A DNA stretch of 64,000 nt from Polaromonas sp. (GCF_029945895.1 NZ_JAQSDL010000043.1:217253-281252), one strand, 5' to 3'; counted from the first letter of the stretch, positions 25,363-34,792 are shown. Numbers and translations: made by a program. The notes: a model not told the origin generated them from the sequence alone.

Positions 25363-25614
25363 ATGAGCGAGATCCAGACCCTCCACAACGTCTACCCCTT
25401 CGACGCCCGCGGTGTCGCCAAACGGTTCCGCCACGCGGCCATTTTCGGCGCACTGGAAAGCCTGCACCCCGGCGAAACCATGCGTTTCGTCAACGACCAC
25501 GATCCCCTGCCCCTGCTGGGCCAGCTGCAACAGGCCTTCGGTGAAAAACTGGGCATCGACTACGTGCGGCGCGAACCAGGGGAAATCGTGATCGACTTCC
25601 AGGTACGCGGCTGA
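25363..25614 (+). CDS. DUF2249 domain protein, second copy
   Basis: 83 aa. FDARGVAKRFRHAAIFGALESLHPGETMRFVNDHDPLPLLGQLQQAFGEKLGIDYVRREPGEIVIDFQVRG is a complete DUF2249 domain, lacking the cysteine tail of the first copy. The ATG at 25363 has a strong AGGAG site. It lies between the norB terminator and nsrR (17 bp to nsrR). Two distinct DUF2249 genes flanking one NO reductase suggest a shared role in NO metabolism; the function is unknown. Confidence 0.87.
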   Translation: MSEIQTLHNVYPFDARGVAKRFRHAAIFGALESLHPGETMRFVNDHDPLPLLGQLQQAFGEKLGIDYVRREPGEIVIDFQVRG

Positions 25615-25631
25615 GGCCTTACATTCACCCT

Positions 25632-26102
25632 ATGAAACTTACCGCCTTTACCGACTACAGCTTGCGTGTGCTGATCTATCTGGCCGCGCAGCCCGAGAAA
25701 CGCGCCACGATTGCCGAAATTGCGACCTCGTTCGACGTGTCGGAAAATCATCTGACCAAGGTGGTGCATCTGCTCGGCAAAAAAGGCTGGCTGGCCAATG
25801 TGCGCGGCAAGGGCGGCGGGCTCGAACTGGCCATGCCGCCCGAACTGGTCGGTGTTGGCGCGGTGGTGCGCCAGACCGAGGGCGCGGCTGTGGTGGCCGA
25901 ATGTTTTTCCGATGAGACCAACCATTGCGCGATCACCCGCATCTGCCGGCTGCGTGGTGTGCTCGGTGAAGCGGTCGAGGCTTTCTACGCCGTGCTGGAC
26001 CGCTACACCCTGGCCGACCTGGTCCAGAACCGTCAGTCGCTGGCCAAGGTGCTGTTTATTGACAGGAATGCACCCAGCCCGGCCACCAAGCGCGCCGCTT
26101 GA
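25632..26102 (+). CDS. nsrR: Rrf2-family NO-sensing repressor NsrR
   Basis: 156 aa Fe-S transcription factor. The N-terminal winged helix is MKLTAFTDYSLRVLIYLAAQPEKRATIAEIATSFDVSENHLTKVVHLLGKKGWLANVRGKGGGLEL. Cluster-binding cysteines C91, C99 and C105 (ECFSDETNHCAITRICRLRG) show C-x7-C-x5-C spacing as in Bacillus NsrR. NO destroys the cluster and lifts repression. The NsrR-like operator at 22636 is the obvious target, so the cluster is probably autoregulated through read-through. The other option, IscR, is unlikely given the context. Confidence 0.92.
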   Translation: MKLTAFTDYSLRVLIYLAAQPEKRATIAEIATSFDVSENHLTKVVHLLGKKGWLANVRGKGGGLELAMPPELVGVGAVVRQTEGAAVVAECFSDETNHCAITRICRLRGVLGEAVEAFYAVLDRYTLADLVQNRQSLAKVLFIDRNAPSPATKRAA

Positions 26103-26122
26103 GTGCTGATACCGGAGCTGCC

Positions 26123-26461
26123 ATGACTGAGCCCAAAGCGCCGTTTCCCTACGAAGGTCCAGAAGCGCTTCGGCAGCCCCTGCTGGAGGCACTGACGCGG
26201 GTGGTCGACCCGGAAGTCGCCATGAGCATCGTCGATGTCGGGCTGATCTATGGCGTCACCGTGACCGACGGGAAACTGCATGTCCGGTTGACCATGACAT
26301 CGGCCGCGTGCCCGGTTGCCGATCTCATCATCGACGAGGTCGAAACAGAGCTGGACCGGGTGGCACCGCCGGAATTGCTGATTGAAGTTGAACTGGTATG
26401 GGAACCGCCCTGGTCCGCCGACCGGATGAGCGAGCGCGCAAAGCGCTTCATGCAGTGGTGA
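26123..26461 (+). CDS. DUF59/MIP18-type Fe-S assembly factor
   Basis: 112 aa. Conserved LLEALTRVVDPEVAMSIVDVGLIYGVTVTDGKLHVRLTMTSAACPVADLIIDEVETEL, with the TSAACP cysteine typical of the SufT/PaaD/MIP18 group that helps mature Fe-S proteins. In an NO-exposed cluster it would fit repair or loading of Fe-S clusters such as those of NsrR or UbiU/UbiV. That is inference from neighbours. The start at 26123 has GGAGC upstream. Its stop overlaps the next gene's GTG (GTGA at 26458-26461). Confidence 0.87.
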   Translation: MTEPKAPFPYEGPEALRQPLLEALTRVVDPEVAMSIVDVGLIYGVTVTDGKLHVRLTMTSAACPVADLIIDEVETELDRVAPPELLIEVELVWEPPWSADRMSERAKRFMQW

Positions 26462-27624
26462 CCACGTCGCGTCGCACCGGGCAAACGCAACGCCAGACGG
26501 CGCCCCGGTGGATCACCCTGGCCATGCGGCCGCTGCTGCTGGGCCTGGTCGCGCTGTCGCTGCTGGCCGGTATCACAGGCGGCCTGCTGCGCGTGGGCGT
26601 GGCCCTTCCCGCCCTGCCGGAGGCTGTCTGGCCCGGTCAGGCCGCGCTGTCCCATGCAGCTCTCATGATCTGCGGCTTTCTCGGCACTGTCATCGGCATC
26701 GAACGGGCTGTGGCCGTCAAGCTGCGCGCCGCTTTCCTCGCACCGCTGGCCTCGGGGGCAGGGGGCGCATTCCTGCTGCTGGGTCAGACCGGGCCAGGCG
26801 CGTGGCTGGGTGTGGGTGCTGCCGCGATTTTTACCGCGGTCAACATTGTGATCGTGCGGCGCCAGCGCGTCGCCCACACCTGGCTGTTGCTGGTCGCGGC
26901 AGCAGCGTGGCTGGCCGGCAATCTGCTTTTCGCCACGGGCCAGGGCAGCGTGGCGACGCTGCCCTGGTGGTTCGCCTTTCTCGTGATGACCATTGCCGCC
27001 GAGCGCCTGGAAATGACGCGGTTGATGCGCCGGCGCCCGGCAGCGGAATGGTCACTGAAGGCTGTGCTGGCGGCGTTGCTCGCGGGCGCTGCCTGGTCAG
27101 CCCTGGCGCCGGTCGCTGGCGGGCTGTTGTACGGCGCAGCGTTGACCCTGCTGGCGCTGTGGCTGGGAATGTTTGACATCGCCCGGCACACCGTCCACGC
27201 GCACGGACTCAGCCGTTACATGGCGGTTTGCCTCCTCGGCGGCTATGCCTGGCTGGCCGTGGCTGGCCTAGCGTGGGCCGCCACCGCTCTGGGGCTGCCT
27301 TTGCGCGATGCCGCACTGCATGCCCTCGGCCTGGGCTTCATCGTCAGCATGATGATGGGCCATGCACCGGTCATCCTTCCGGCCATTGCGCGCATCAGGC
27401 TGCAGTTCGGCAACTTTTTCTATGTGCCGCTGGCCGTGCTGCACTTGTCCCTGCTGATACGCCTGGTCGCTGGAATGGCGGGTAACCCGCTGCGCAGCAC
27501 CGGCGCACTCTTCAATGCTGTCGCGATGGCACTGTTTGCGGCCACCATCGCCGGCGCTGCCGTGGCCTGGCGTATCCAGCATGGCAGGCCCGACGTCCTG
27601 CCCACTCGAAAGACATTTCCATGA
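26458..27624 (+). CDS. Polytopic membrane protein, NnrS-like
   Basis: About 388 aa with roughly eleven hydrophobic helices. It shares landmarks with the NnrS protein encoded directly after it. An early His-rich helix, LSHAALMICGFLGTVIGIERA, parallels NnrS WHAHEMLFGFALAVVVGF. A late LHALGLGFIVSMMMGHAPVILPA parallels THALTVGAIGGLIIGMMTRTA. The GTG at 26458 is chosen because it overlaps the upstream stop (GTGA); an ATG at 26398 would add 20 residues inside the preceding gene. It ends with an ATGA overlap with nnrS. Probably a metal/heme membrane protein of NO stress; that is inference. Confidence 0.75.
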   Translation: MTTSRRTGQTQRQTAPRWITLAMRPLLLGLVALSLLAGITGGLLRVGVALPALPEAVWPGQAALSHAALMICGFLGTVIGIERAVAVKLRAAFLAPLASGAGGAFLLLGQTGPGAWLGVGAAAIFTAVNIVIVRRQRVAHTWLLLVAAAAWLAGNLLFATGQGSVATLPWWFAFLVMTIAAERLEMTRLMRRRPAAEWSLKAVLAALLAGAAWSALAPVAGGLLYGAALTLLALWLGMFDIARHTVHAHGLSRYMAVCLLGGYAWLAVAGLAWAATALGLPLRDAALHALGLGFIVSMMMGHAPVILPAIARIRLQFGNFFYVPLAVLHLSLLIRLVAGMAGNPLRSTGALFNAVAMALFAATIAGAAVAWRIQHGRPDVLPTRKTFP

Positions 27625-28817
27625 AACCGATCACCAAAATCGCGGAGCCCCCCCGCCCATCGCCAGCACCCGCCGGCTGGGCCCTCTGGGACCTCGGCTT
27701 TCGCCCGTTTTACCTGCTGGCCAGCGTCTTCGCTGCCTTGTCCATAGGCCTGTGGGCCTTGCAATTCTCCGGTTGGCTGGGCCTGCCTTACCTGAGGGGC
27801 CCAATGTGGCACGCCCACGAGATGCTGTTCGGCTTCGCACTGGCCGTGGTGGTCGGTTTCCTTTTCACGGCCGGTCGCAACTGGTCAAACCGGCCGACCC
27901 CCACCGGCTGGCCCCTGGCCGCGCTGGCCGCCCTCTGGGTGGCGGGCCGGGTGCTGGTACTCACGCCATTCGGCTGGGCGGCGCTACTGGCCAATGTCGC
28001 TTTCCCGCTTGCAGCCGCCATCGCGCTGGCGATTCCTTTCATCGCCGCGCGAAATCGCCGTAACTACTTTTTCGTCGGTTTGTTGCTGCTGATGTCGGCA
28101 GCCGTGCTCGGCATTCACCTGGCACAACTTGGCGTCGTACAGCTTCCGGGTTGGGTCGGCATCCAGTTCGCGCTGGACATCATGCTGTTCATCATGGCCG
28201 TGATGGGCGGTCGCGTGATTCCCATGTTCACCAACAACGGCGTCCCGGGAGCCCATGCGACGCGCCAGCCAATGCTGGAGAAGGCCGCACTGGGCAGCGT
28301 GCTGGTGCTGTTGCTGGCCGACGTCGTGCAACTGCATGGCGCGTGGCTGGCCGCCGTAGCCGGCGTCTGCGCGCTGGTCCACCTTGCCCGCTGGAGCCTG
28401 TGGCGCCCCTGGAAGACAGGGCGTGCGCCGCTGGTCTGGGTGCTGCAGGTCGCCTACTTCTGGATCCCGGTGCATCTCGCGCTGCGCGCTTTGGCAGCAG
28501 CGGGATGGGTCGCGCCCTCGCTGGCCACGCACGCACTGACGGTAGGCGCCATCGGCGGCCTCATCATCGGCATGATGACGCGTACCGCACGCGGTCACAC
28601 CGGCCGGCCGTTACGGGCCGACCGCAGCGACGTGGCCTGTTATGTCCTTATCCTGCTCGCGGCGGTGGTGCGCGTGTTCGTGCCGCTCGCCGACCCGGCC
28701 TGGATCATCCAGGCGACACTGGGGTCGGCCGCGCTGTGGTCTGCCGGCTTCGCGCTTTATGCCGTGCGCTACTGGCCGGTGCTGACACGACCGCGTATTG
28801 ACGGGCAGGCTGGTTGA
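27621..28817 (+). CDS. nnrS: NnrS family heme/copper membrane protein
   Basis: 398 aa, about twelve helices. Signature stretches: WALWDLGFRPFYLLASVFAALS, GPMWHAHEMLFGFALAVVVGFLFTAGRNWSN, LDIMLFIMAVMGGRVIPMFTNNGVPGAHA and ALTVGAIGGLIIGMMTRTARGHTGRPL. NnrS is regulated by NO in several bacteria and protects against nitrosative stress, particularly damage to metal centres; its chemistry is not settled. Its ATG overlaps the stop of the NnrS-like gene. It lies in the norB-nsrR run and is very probably NsrR-controlled. Confidence 0.95.
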   Translation: MKPITKIAEPPRPSPAPAGWALWDLGFRPFYLLASVFAALSIGLWALQFSGWLGLPYLRGPMWHAHEMLFGFALAVVVGFLFTAGRNWSNRPTPTGWPLAALAALWVAGRVLVLTPFGWAALLANVAFPLAAAIALAIPFIAARNRRNYFFVGLLLLMSAAVLGIHLAQLGVVQLPGWVGIQFALDIMLFIMAVMGGRVIPMFTNNGVPGAHATRQPMLEKAALGSVLVLLLADVVQLHGAWLAAVAGVCALVHLARWSLWRPWKTGRAPLVWVLQVAYFWIPVHLALRALAAAGWVAPSLATHALTVGAIGGLIIGMMTRTARGHTGRPLRADRSDVACYVLILLAAVVRVFVPLADPAWIIQATLGSAALWSAGFALYAVRYWPVLTRPRIDGQAG

Positions 28818-28854
28818 CCGCTGACGCTTTAGCCGCAGGGCGCAAAATGGGGCC

Positions 28855-29700
28855 ATGAAACCACCCAAGCGACTGCAGTCATTGATCGAAGAAGGCCTGA
28901 TTGACACCGTGGTGCGGCAGTTGATGAGCGGCAAGGAGGCCATGGTCTATGTCGTGCGCTGCGGTGACGAAACCCGCTGCGCCAAGATTTACAAAGAGGC
29001 CGACCAGCGCAGCTTCCGCCAGGCCGTGGACTACACCGAAAACCGCAAGGTCAAGAACACCCGTCAGGCACGTGCAATGGCCAAAGGGACCCGCTTTGGC
29101 CGGCAGGCGGCCGAGGCGGCCTGGCAAAGCGCCGAAGTCGACGCGCTTTACCGCCTCGCCGCCGCCGGTGTTCGCGTGCCCACACCGCACAACTTCTGCG
29201 ACGGCGTGCTGCTGATGGAGCTGATCACCGACGCGCATGGCGACGCGGCCCCGCGTCTGAACGACGTGGAATTCACGCCGGAGGAGGCGCGCCAACACCA
29301 TGCCACGCTGCTCAAGGAAGTAGTGCGCATGTTGTGTGCCGGCGTCGTGCACGGCGACCTGTCCGAGTTCAATGTGCTGCTGGCCGCGGACGGCCCGGTG
29401 ATCATTGACCTGCCGCAGGCGGTCGATGCAGCCGGCAACAACCACGCCAGCCGCATGTTGCTGCGCGATGTGGCCAACCTGCGCAGCTTTTTCGGCCGCT
29501 TCGCGCCTGACCTGCTGAGCACCGACTACGGCCATGAAATCTGGGACCTGTACCAGCGCGGCGTGTTGCGACCCGAGACGGTGCTCACCGGCCGCTTCAC
29601 GCACAAGCTCGGGCCGGTGGACATGGGCGCCGTGATGGGCGAGATCGACGATGCGCGGGCCGAAGAGGCGGCGCGCCGCCTGCGCATGCAGGCGCCCTAG
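28855..29700 (+). CDS. RIO-type serine protein kinase
   Basis: 281 aa atypical kinase of the RIO1 family. The nucleotide loop is [29 protein letters not shown] (the lysine of CAKIYK is catalytic). The spacer [28 protein letters not shown] matches RIO1. The catalytic loop is [14 protein letters not shown] and the metal loop [17 protein letters not shown]. Bacterial RIO targets are poorly known. It is 37 bp downstream of nnrS and 91 bp upstream of the alternative oxidase, same strand. Whether it belongs to the NO transcript is open. Confidence 0.9.
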   Translation: MKPPKRLQSLIEEGLIDTVVRQLMSGKEAMVYVVRCGDETRCAKIYKEADQRSFRQAVDYTENRKVKNTRQARAMAKGTRFGRQAAEAAWQSAEVDALYRLAAAGVRVPTPHNFCDGVLLMELITDAHGDAAPRLNDVEFTPEEARQHHATLLKEVVRMLCAGVVHGDLSEFNVLLAADGPVIIDLPQAVDAAGNNHASRMLLRDVANLRSFFGRFAPDLLSTDYGHEIWDLYQRGVLRPETVLTGRFTHKLGPVDMGAVMGEIDDARAEEAARRLRMQAP

Positions 29701-29729
29701 GCCCACGGGGCCAGTTGTCGGACAGACAG

Positions 29730-29768
29730 GCGCACCCTTTTCGTGTACGGTGGTTCTCAAGGGTGCAC
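29730..29768 (+). promoter_or_regulatory. Inverted repeat in front of the alternative oxidase gene
   Basis: GCGCACCCTT (29730-29739) pairs with AAGGGTGCAC (29759-29768), 9 of 10 bases, with a 19-nt loop. It ends 23 bp before the aox start. It could be a regulatory hairpin or an operator dyad; no known motif is matched convincingly. Confidence 0.35.
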
Positions 29769-29791
29769 ATCCCGCGCACCCGAAGGCCCCC

Positions 29792-30421
29792 ATGAACAAT
29801 CCCCATTACACGCCCCGTACCTTTGGCGACCGCTTCGCCTATGGCTTTGTGCGCTTCCTGCGCTTTTTTGCCGACCTGTTTTTTGCCAAGCGCTACGGTC
29901 ACCGTGCCATCGTGCTGGAAACCGTCGCCGCCGTTCCCGGCATGGTGGGCGCCACGCTGACGCACCTGCGCTGCCTGCGCCGCATTGAGGACGACAGGGG
30001 CTGGATACGCACGTTGATGGACGAGGCCGAGAACGAACGCATGCACCTGATGACGTTCATCAAAATTGCGCAACCCAACTGGTTCGAACGCGGTCTGGTC
30101 ATCCTCGTGCAGGGCTTCTTCTACAACGCCTACTTCCTGCTGTATCTGATCGCTCCGGGGGTTGCGCATCGGGTGGTCGGGTACTTCGAGGAGGAGGCCT
30201 ACACCAGCTACACCAATTACCTGGAGCTCATCGACTCGGGCGCTCATGCCAACGTCGCCGCCCCGCAGATCGCCAAGGACTACTGGAAACTTCCCGCCAA
30301 CGCCACCTTGCGTGACGTGGTGCTGGCGGTTCGGGAAGACGAGGCAGGTCACCGCGACGTGAACCACGGCTTTGCCAACGAGCTTCATGGCGGCGGCGAG
30401 CCGCGCCCCGCGTCAAGCTGA
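29792..30421 (+). CDS. aox: Alternative oxidase (di-iron quinol oxidase)
   Basis: Membrane-bound cyanide- and NO-tolerant quinol:O2 oxidoreductase that does not pump protons. 209 aa, short like bacterial AOX. All di-iron ligands are recognisable: E43 ([11 protein letters not shown]), E82 and H85 (ENERMHLM), E133/E134 ([14 protein letters not shown]), and E184 and H187 ([12 protein letters not shown]). The start at 29792 begins the conserved protein. In Vibrio fischeri aox is under NsrR control, so its place behind norB-nsrR-nnrS here is meaningful. Bacterial AOX is uncommon. Confidence 0.93.
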   Translation: MNNPHYTPRTFGDRFAYGFVRFLRFFADLFFAKRYGHRAIVLETVAAVPGMVGATLTHLRCLRRIEDDRGWIRTLMDEAENERMHLMTFIKIAQPNWFERGLVILVQGFFYNAYFLLYLIAPGVAHRVVGYFEEEAYTSYTNYLELIDSGAHANVAAPQIAKDYWKLPANATLRDVVLAVREDEAGHRDVNHGFANELHGGGEPRPASS

Positions 30422-30615
30422 AAACGCCCGCAAGCGGAACTCCAGCGCGCCAGTCGGCACGCGTTGCATTCTGTCTGTGAGGCCGAATGGCCGAGGACGG
30501 AAAATCGCGGTTCAAGTCGCGCCGTTCAACGACCAGGTAACAGGGTGTTCGCTGACACGGCCCCCACCCGCGCATGCCCAGCATGGAAAGTCTCACGCAC
30601 ATCCGGATCCCTCCA

Positions 30616-31647
30616 ATGCTCACGAACACTCTTCTTGCCCGGCGTCACCTGCTCTGCTGGCTGGCCGCAGGGGTTGCCCTGCCCGCCTCCGCAGCCACCA
30701 GCATCCGACGGAGCGCACCGGCCGCCGCCAAAGGCACCAGCGGTGCGACGCTCATGGAGCGGATGAATGCGGCCACTGACAGCCCCGTTCTGGGTTCGGG
30801 CGCACGCGGCGAAGCTGTCTTGCGCGCGCAGATCCTGCTCGACCGCGCATGGTTTTCCCCGGGGGAAATTGATGGCGCCTTCGGGACCAACATGCGCCGC
30901 ATGGTGGTCGCCTTCCAGACCGCCAACGCCCTGAAATCAACCGGCCGCGTGGACTCGGAAACCTGGAAAATGCTGGTTGGTGAAACGTCGGTACCGGTAC
31001 TGAAGCAATACACCATCACCAAGGAAGACGCCGCGGGTCCGTTCACAAAAACGCCTGCGGACATGATGGAACGAGCCAAACTGAAATCGCTGGACTATGA
31101 AACCATCCAGGAGGCGCTCGCCGAGAAATTTCACTGCAGTGCGAAGTGGCTGCGCGACGCCAATCGGGCAAGCAAGTTCGAGCCCGGAGACAACATCATC
31201 GTTCCCGCCACGAGCGTTGACAAATCACCGGCTCTGGCAACATCCATTCGTATCGACAAATCGGAACGCGTGCTTTATCTGCTCGACAAGGCCGATCTTC
31301 CTGTTGCGGCCTTTCCGGCCAGCATAGGTGGCGCTTCGGACCCGCTGCCCCTGGGTCGCATGGAAATCAGGAATGCGGCGAAGAACCCGGTGTTCACCTA
31401 CGATCCGGTGTTGCTCAAAAATGCCCGGCAGACCAATGCCAAAACCGACATTCCCGCGGGACCCAACAATCCGGTGGGTGTGTACTGGCTGGGTCTGAGC
31501 AAGCCGCACTGGGGCATCCACGGCACACCCGATCCCTCCCGGGTGGGGACGGCCGAAACCAACGGCTGCATTCACCTGACCAACTGGGACGTGCTGCGCC
31601 TGGCACAAGTTGTGAAGCCAGGGTTTGCCGTCGACGTCCATGCCTGA
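30616..31647 (+). CDS. L,D-transpeptidase with peptidoglycan-binding domain
   Basis: 343 aa periplasmic enzyme that would make 3-3 cross-links or attach proteins to peptidoglycan. Signal peptide [20 protein letters not shown]; a PG_binding_1 domain ([21 protein letters not shown] through [11 protein letters not shown]); a C-terminal YkuD domain with H302 (GIHGTP) and the nucleophile C318 in TNGCIHLTN. The usual SHGCxR arginine is replaced by histidine, as in one YkuD subgroup. The ATG at 30616 opens the signal peptide. It overlaps the M23 peptidase gene by 8 bp. The 194 bp upstream of it hold no recognised element. Confidence 0.9.
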   Translation: MLTNTLLARRHLLCWLAAGVALPASAATSIRRSAPAAAKGTSGATLMERMNAATDSPVLGSGARGEAVLRAQILLDRAWFSPGEIDGAFGTNMRRMVVAFQTANALKSTGRVDSETWKMLVGETSVPVLKQYTITKEDAAGPFTKTPADMMERAKLKSLDYETIQEALAEKFHCSAKWLRDANRASKFEPGDNIIVPATSVDKSPALATSIRIDKSERVLYLLDKADLPVAAFPASIGGASDPLPLGRMEIRNAAKNPVFTYDPVLLKNARQTNAKTDIPAGPNNPVGVYWLGLSKPHWGIHGTPDPSRVGTAETNGCIHLTNWDVLRLAQVVKPGFAVDVHA

Positions 31648-32311
31648 TCGGCCTGTCCGGAAGTATTGGGGAGGCTGGTTCGCTGCGGCGGCCTTTCTCA
31701 TGGGCGTCCTTTGGGTGCTCATGCGCCCCGCCTCATCACCCGAGCTGGCGCAGGCAACGCTTCCCGCCCCTGAGGCATCGGCGGCCACCCGGCCAGGGCG
31801 TGCAGATCCGACATCTCCCCCCGCAGCGACGGCACCGGCATCGGCGCAAGCTTCCGTTTCCCTGACTGGCATACCGGCGTTGCTGCTGCCCGTGCAGGAA
31901 GTTTCCGCGCGAGACCTGCGAGACACCTTCGCCGATGGGCGCGACAGCAACCAGCGTGGTCACGAAGCCATTGACATTCACGCGCCGCGCGGCACGCCCG
32001 TACTTGCCGTGGACGACGGGCGCATCGTCAAACTTTTTCTCAGCAAACCTGGCGGCATCACCATTTACCAGTTTGACGCGACCGACAAGCTCGCCTACTA
32101 CTATGCCCATCTCGACAGATACGCAGAAGGCCTGGCAGAAGGCCAAACGGTGCGCCGTGGCAATGTGATCGGCTATGTCGGCTCCAGCGGCAATGCCAGC
32201 CCGGAAGCGCCCCATCTGCACTTTGCCATCTTCCACCTGGGCCCCGAAAAGCAGTGGTGGAAAGGCGAACCGGTCAACCCGTTTGAGCCGCTGGGCGGTA
32301 CCCGGCGCTGA
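31640..32311 (+). CDS. M23 family metallopeptidase (LytM-type), membrane-anchored
   Basis: 223 aa. An N-terminal membrane anchor ([19 protein letters not shown]) and a Pro/Ala-rich linker precede the LytM domain. Zinc ligands H108 and D112 ([15 protein letters not shown]) and H192-x-H194 (PHLHFAIF) are present, so an active endopeptidase is expected. The start at 31640 lies within the last codons of the L,D-transpeptidase gene. A cross-linking enzyme and a cross-link-cutting enzyme are thus coupled, suggesting joint cell-wall remodelling. Confidence 0.9.
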   Translation: MPDRPVRKYWGGWFAAAAFLMGVLWVLMRPASSPELAQATLPAPEASAATRPGRADPTSPPAATAPASAQASVSLTGIPALLLPVQEVSARDLRDTFADGRDSNQRGHEAIDIHAPRGTPVLAVDDGRIVKLFLSKPGGITIYQFDATDKLAYYYAHLDRYAEGLAEGQTVRRGNVIGYVGSSGNASPEAPHLHFAIFHLGPEKQWWKGEPVNPFEPLGGTRR

Positions 32312-32335
32312 GCCAGGTCCGCACCGGACGCAAGG

Positions 32336-34216
32336 TCAAACCAGCAGGGCGTTGACGCGTTTCACGTAAGCCGAGGGGTCATCCGGCAAGCCGCCTTCTG
32401 CCAGCAGGGCCTGATCGAACAGGATGTGGGCGAGATCGTCGAAGTGGTCACTTCCTTCGAGCTTCTTGACCAGGGGGTGCTGGGCATTGATTTCCAGAAT
32501 CGGCTTGACCTCGGGCGCGGCCTGACCGGCCTGCTTGAGCATGCGCGCCAGTTGCGTGGACATGTCGCCTTCCTGCACCACCAGGCAAGCCGGCGAGTCG
32601 ACCAGCCTTGTCGTGGCGCGCACATCGGAGGCTTTGTCCTTCAAGGCTTCCTTGAGTCTGTCGAGCATGGGCTTGAACTGGGTCTGCGCTTCCTCGGCGG
32701 CTTTTTTCTCGTCCTCGTCCTGCAGCTTGCCGAGGTCCACCGCGCCCTTGGCGACCGACTGCAACGGTGTGCCGTCAAACTCGTGCAGGTAGTTGAGCGC
32801 CCATTCATCCACCCGGTCGGTCATCAGCAGCACCTCGATGCCCTTCTTGCGGAAGATCTCGAGCTGTGGGCTGTTCTTGCCCGCCGCCTGGGTGTCGGCG
32901 GTGATGTAATAAATGGCGTCCTGGCCTTCCTTCATGCGCCCCTTGTAGTCGGCGAAACCCACACTGACGGTGTCGGTCGTTGAGCTGGCAAAACGCAGCA
33001 GCTTGGCCAGGCGCTCGCGGTTGGCGAAATCTTCGCCCAGGCCTTCCTTGAGCACGGCGCCGAACTCGCCGTAGAAGGCGGCGAACTTTTCCGGCTCGTT
33101 GGCGGCCAGGTCCTCGATCATGGACAACACGCGTTTCGTGCAGCCTTCCCGGATGGCCTTGACGGCCCGGCTTTCCTGCAGCAGCTCGCGCGAGACGTTG
33201 AGCGGCAGATCGGACGAATCGACCACACCCTTGACGAAACGCAGGTAGACCGGCAGCAGCGCCTGGGCGTCGTCCATGATGAAGACGCGTTTGACATACA
33301 GCTTGACGCCGGCGGCCTTGTCGCGGTTGAACAGGTCCATGGGCGCCTTGGCCGGGATGTAGAGCAGCTGCGTGTATTCGGTGGCGCCTTCGACGCGGTT
33401 GTGGGTGCTGGCCAGGGGGCTCTGGCTGTCGTAGCTGATCTGCTTGTAGAACTCGTCGTACTGCTCTTGCGTGATGTCTTTTTTGGCGCGTGTCCACAAA
33501 GCCGCCGCCTGGTTCACGGTTTCCCACTCGTCGCTGATGATCATCTCGCCGGGCTGGTCGTTTTCGCCCTCCTTCCACGCTTCCTTTTTCATCAGGATGG
33601 GCAGCGAGATATGGTCGGAGTACTTGCTGATGATGCTTTTGAGTTTCCAGGTGTTGAGATACTCGCCGGCGTCGTCCTTCAAATGCAGGATGACACTGGT
33701 GCCGCGTTCTGCGCGCTCTATGGTCTCGACCTCGAAGTCCCCGGTACCGGCGCTGCTCCAGCGCACACCTTCAGACGCCGGCAGCCCCGCGCGGCGGCTT
33801 TCGACGGTGATCTTGTCGGCGACGATGAAGCCCGAATAAAAGCCGACGCCGAACTGACCGATCAGTTGGGCATCGTTTTTCTGGTCGCCCGAGAGTTTGG
33901 CCATGAAGTCGCGCGTACCGCTCTTGGCGATCGTGCCCAGGTGCTCCACGGCTTCGATCTGCGACAGGCCGATGCCGTTGTCGGTGATGGTCAGGGTTTT
34001 CGCCGCCTTGTCGAAGCTGACACGCACTTCAAGGTTGGGCGCATCCTCGTACAACTCGGCATTGTTCAGACCCTCAAAACGCAACTTGTCGCAGGCATCC
34101 GAGGCATTGGAGACCAGCTCGCGAAGGAAAATATCGGGGTTGGAGTACAGGGAGTGGGTGACCAGCTTGAGCAGCTGGGCGACTTCGGCCTGGAAGGAAA
34201 GGGTTTGCTTGCTCAT
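32336..34216 (-). CDS. htpG: Molecular chaperone HtpG (Hsp90)
   Basis: ATP-dependent Hsp90 chaperone, 626 aa. The GHKL ATPase domain is complete: [65 protein letters not shown] and [16 protein letters not shown]. The middle domain shows [39 protein letters not shown], and the C-terminal dimerisation domain follows. A sigma32-like promoter lies about 50-70 bp upstream, so heat induction is expected. It ends 24 bp from the convergent M23 gene. Confidence 0.97.
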   Translation of the reverse strand: MSKQTLSFQAEVAQLLKLVTHSLYSNPDIFLRELVSNASDACDKLRFEGLNNAELYEDAPNLEVRVSFDKAAKTLTITDNGIGLSQIEAVEHLGTIAKSGTRDFMAKLSGDQKNDAQLIGQFGVGFYSGFIVADKITVESRRAGLPASEGVRWSSAGTGDFEVETIERAERGTSVILHLKDDAGEYLNTWKLKSIISKYSDHISLPILMKKEAWKEGENDQPGEMIISDEWETVNQAAALWTRAKKDITQEQYDEFYKQISYDSQSPLASTHNRVEGATEYTQLLYIPAKAPMDLFNRDKAAGVKLYVKRVFIMDDAQALLPVYLRFVKGVVDSSDLPLNVSRELLQESRAVKAIREGCTKRVLSMIEDLAANEPEKFAAFYGEFGAVLKEGLGEDFANRERLAKLLRFASSTTDTVSVGFADYKGRMKEGQDAIYYITADTQAAGKNSPQLEIFRKKGIEVLLMTDRVDEWALNYLHEFDGTPLQSVAKGAVDLGKLQDEDEKKAAEEAQTQFKPMLDRLKEALKDKASDVRATTRLVDSPACLVVQEGDMSTQLARMLKQAGQAAPEVKPILEINAQHPLVKKLEGSDHFDDLAHILFDQALLAEGGLPDDPSAYVKRVNALLV

Positions 34217-34242
34217 GTGTGGGGTTCTTGAAAATCAGGGGG

Positions 34243-34273
34243 AATAAACAAACGCCCCTGGAGTTAGGGGCGT
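34243..34273 (-). terminator. Terminator between the DUF4148 gene and htpG
   Basis: On the minus strand ACGCCCCT-AACTCC-AGGGGCGT (34273-34252) forms a perfect 8-bp stem followed by TTGTTTATT. A further 12-bp GC hairpin (34300-34329) lies just upstream of it, in the DUF4148 3' region. Together they should stop transcription into htpG. Confidence 0.75.
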
Positions 34274-34289
34274 CGTCGCATATTTCAAG
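34263..34289 (-). promoter_or_regulatory. Sigma32-like heat-shock promoter of htpG
   Basis: On the minus strand CTTGAAA (34289-34283), a 12-bp spacer and CCCCTAAC (34270-34263) match the sigma32 form CTTGAAA-N13-15-CCCCATNT, with slightly short spacing. The -10 part lies in the stem-loop of the upstream gene's terminator. The start point would be near 34256, about 40 bp before the htpG ATG. Confidence 0.65.
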
Positions 34290-34342
34290 ACCTGATTATC
34301 GCGGGTCCGGGATGCGCCCCGGGCCCGCGACCGATGGCGGGC

Positions 34343-34648
34343 TCAGCCTTCCAGGCCGGTCAGCTCGCCACTCTTGATCTTGCCCAGACGCAGAGCCTGC
34401 GCGGCCTCACCACGCACGATGGCGGTGGGCACGGCAGACTTCACGGGCGCGGCCACACGCGAACCGGAGGGAATATTGCTGTAGGTCTTGACTGTGGTGA
34501 CGGCCTCGGCCACAACTTCAGCGCGGGTGCGGCTGCCCTCGGACTGCAGCGCGAACTGCGAAGCGGGATCGGGCGTTTCTGCGCGCACACCGGTGGAAGC
34601 GATGGCGGCAAACGTAGCGACGGCGATAAGGGCGTAAGACTTGTTCAT
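34343..34648 (-). CDS. DUF4148 exported small protein
   Basis: 101 aa. A signal peptide (MNKSYALIAVATFAAIASTGVRA) is followed by a DUF4148-type region containing TRAEVVAEAVTTVK and the C-terminal VRGEAAQALRLGKIKSGELTGLEG. These small periplasmic proteins are abundant in Burkholderiales and have no known function. It stands alone and is closed by the terminator before htpG. The 144 bp between it and the sensor kinase gene hold no recognised element. Confidence 0.85.
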   Translation of the reverse strand: MNKSYALIAVATFAAIASTGVRAETPDPASQFALQSEGSRTRAEVVAEAVTTVKTYSNIPSGSRVAAPVKSAVPTAIVRGEAAQALRLGKIKSGELTGLEG

Positions 34649-34792
34649 GATGATCTTTCAGTGAGTGGTTGAAACCGGAAAATTCGGTTGGGTCCGTCTC
34701 TCGCAAGCTCAAACTTCAACCGTGATCTCACTGTATTTGCGGCAAATTAGGCGATCATGAGCGGAGTCTTAGCTGGCAATGAGCGCCCCGTC

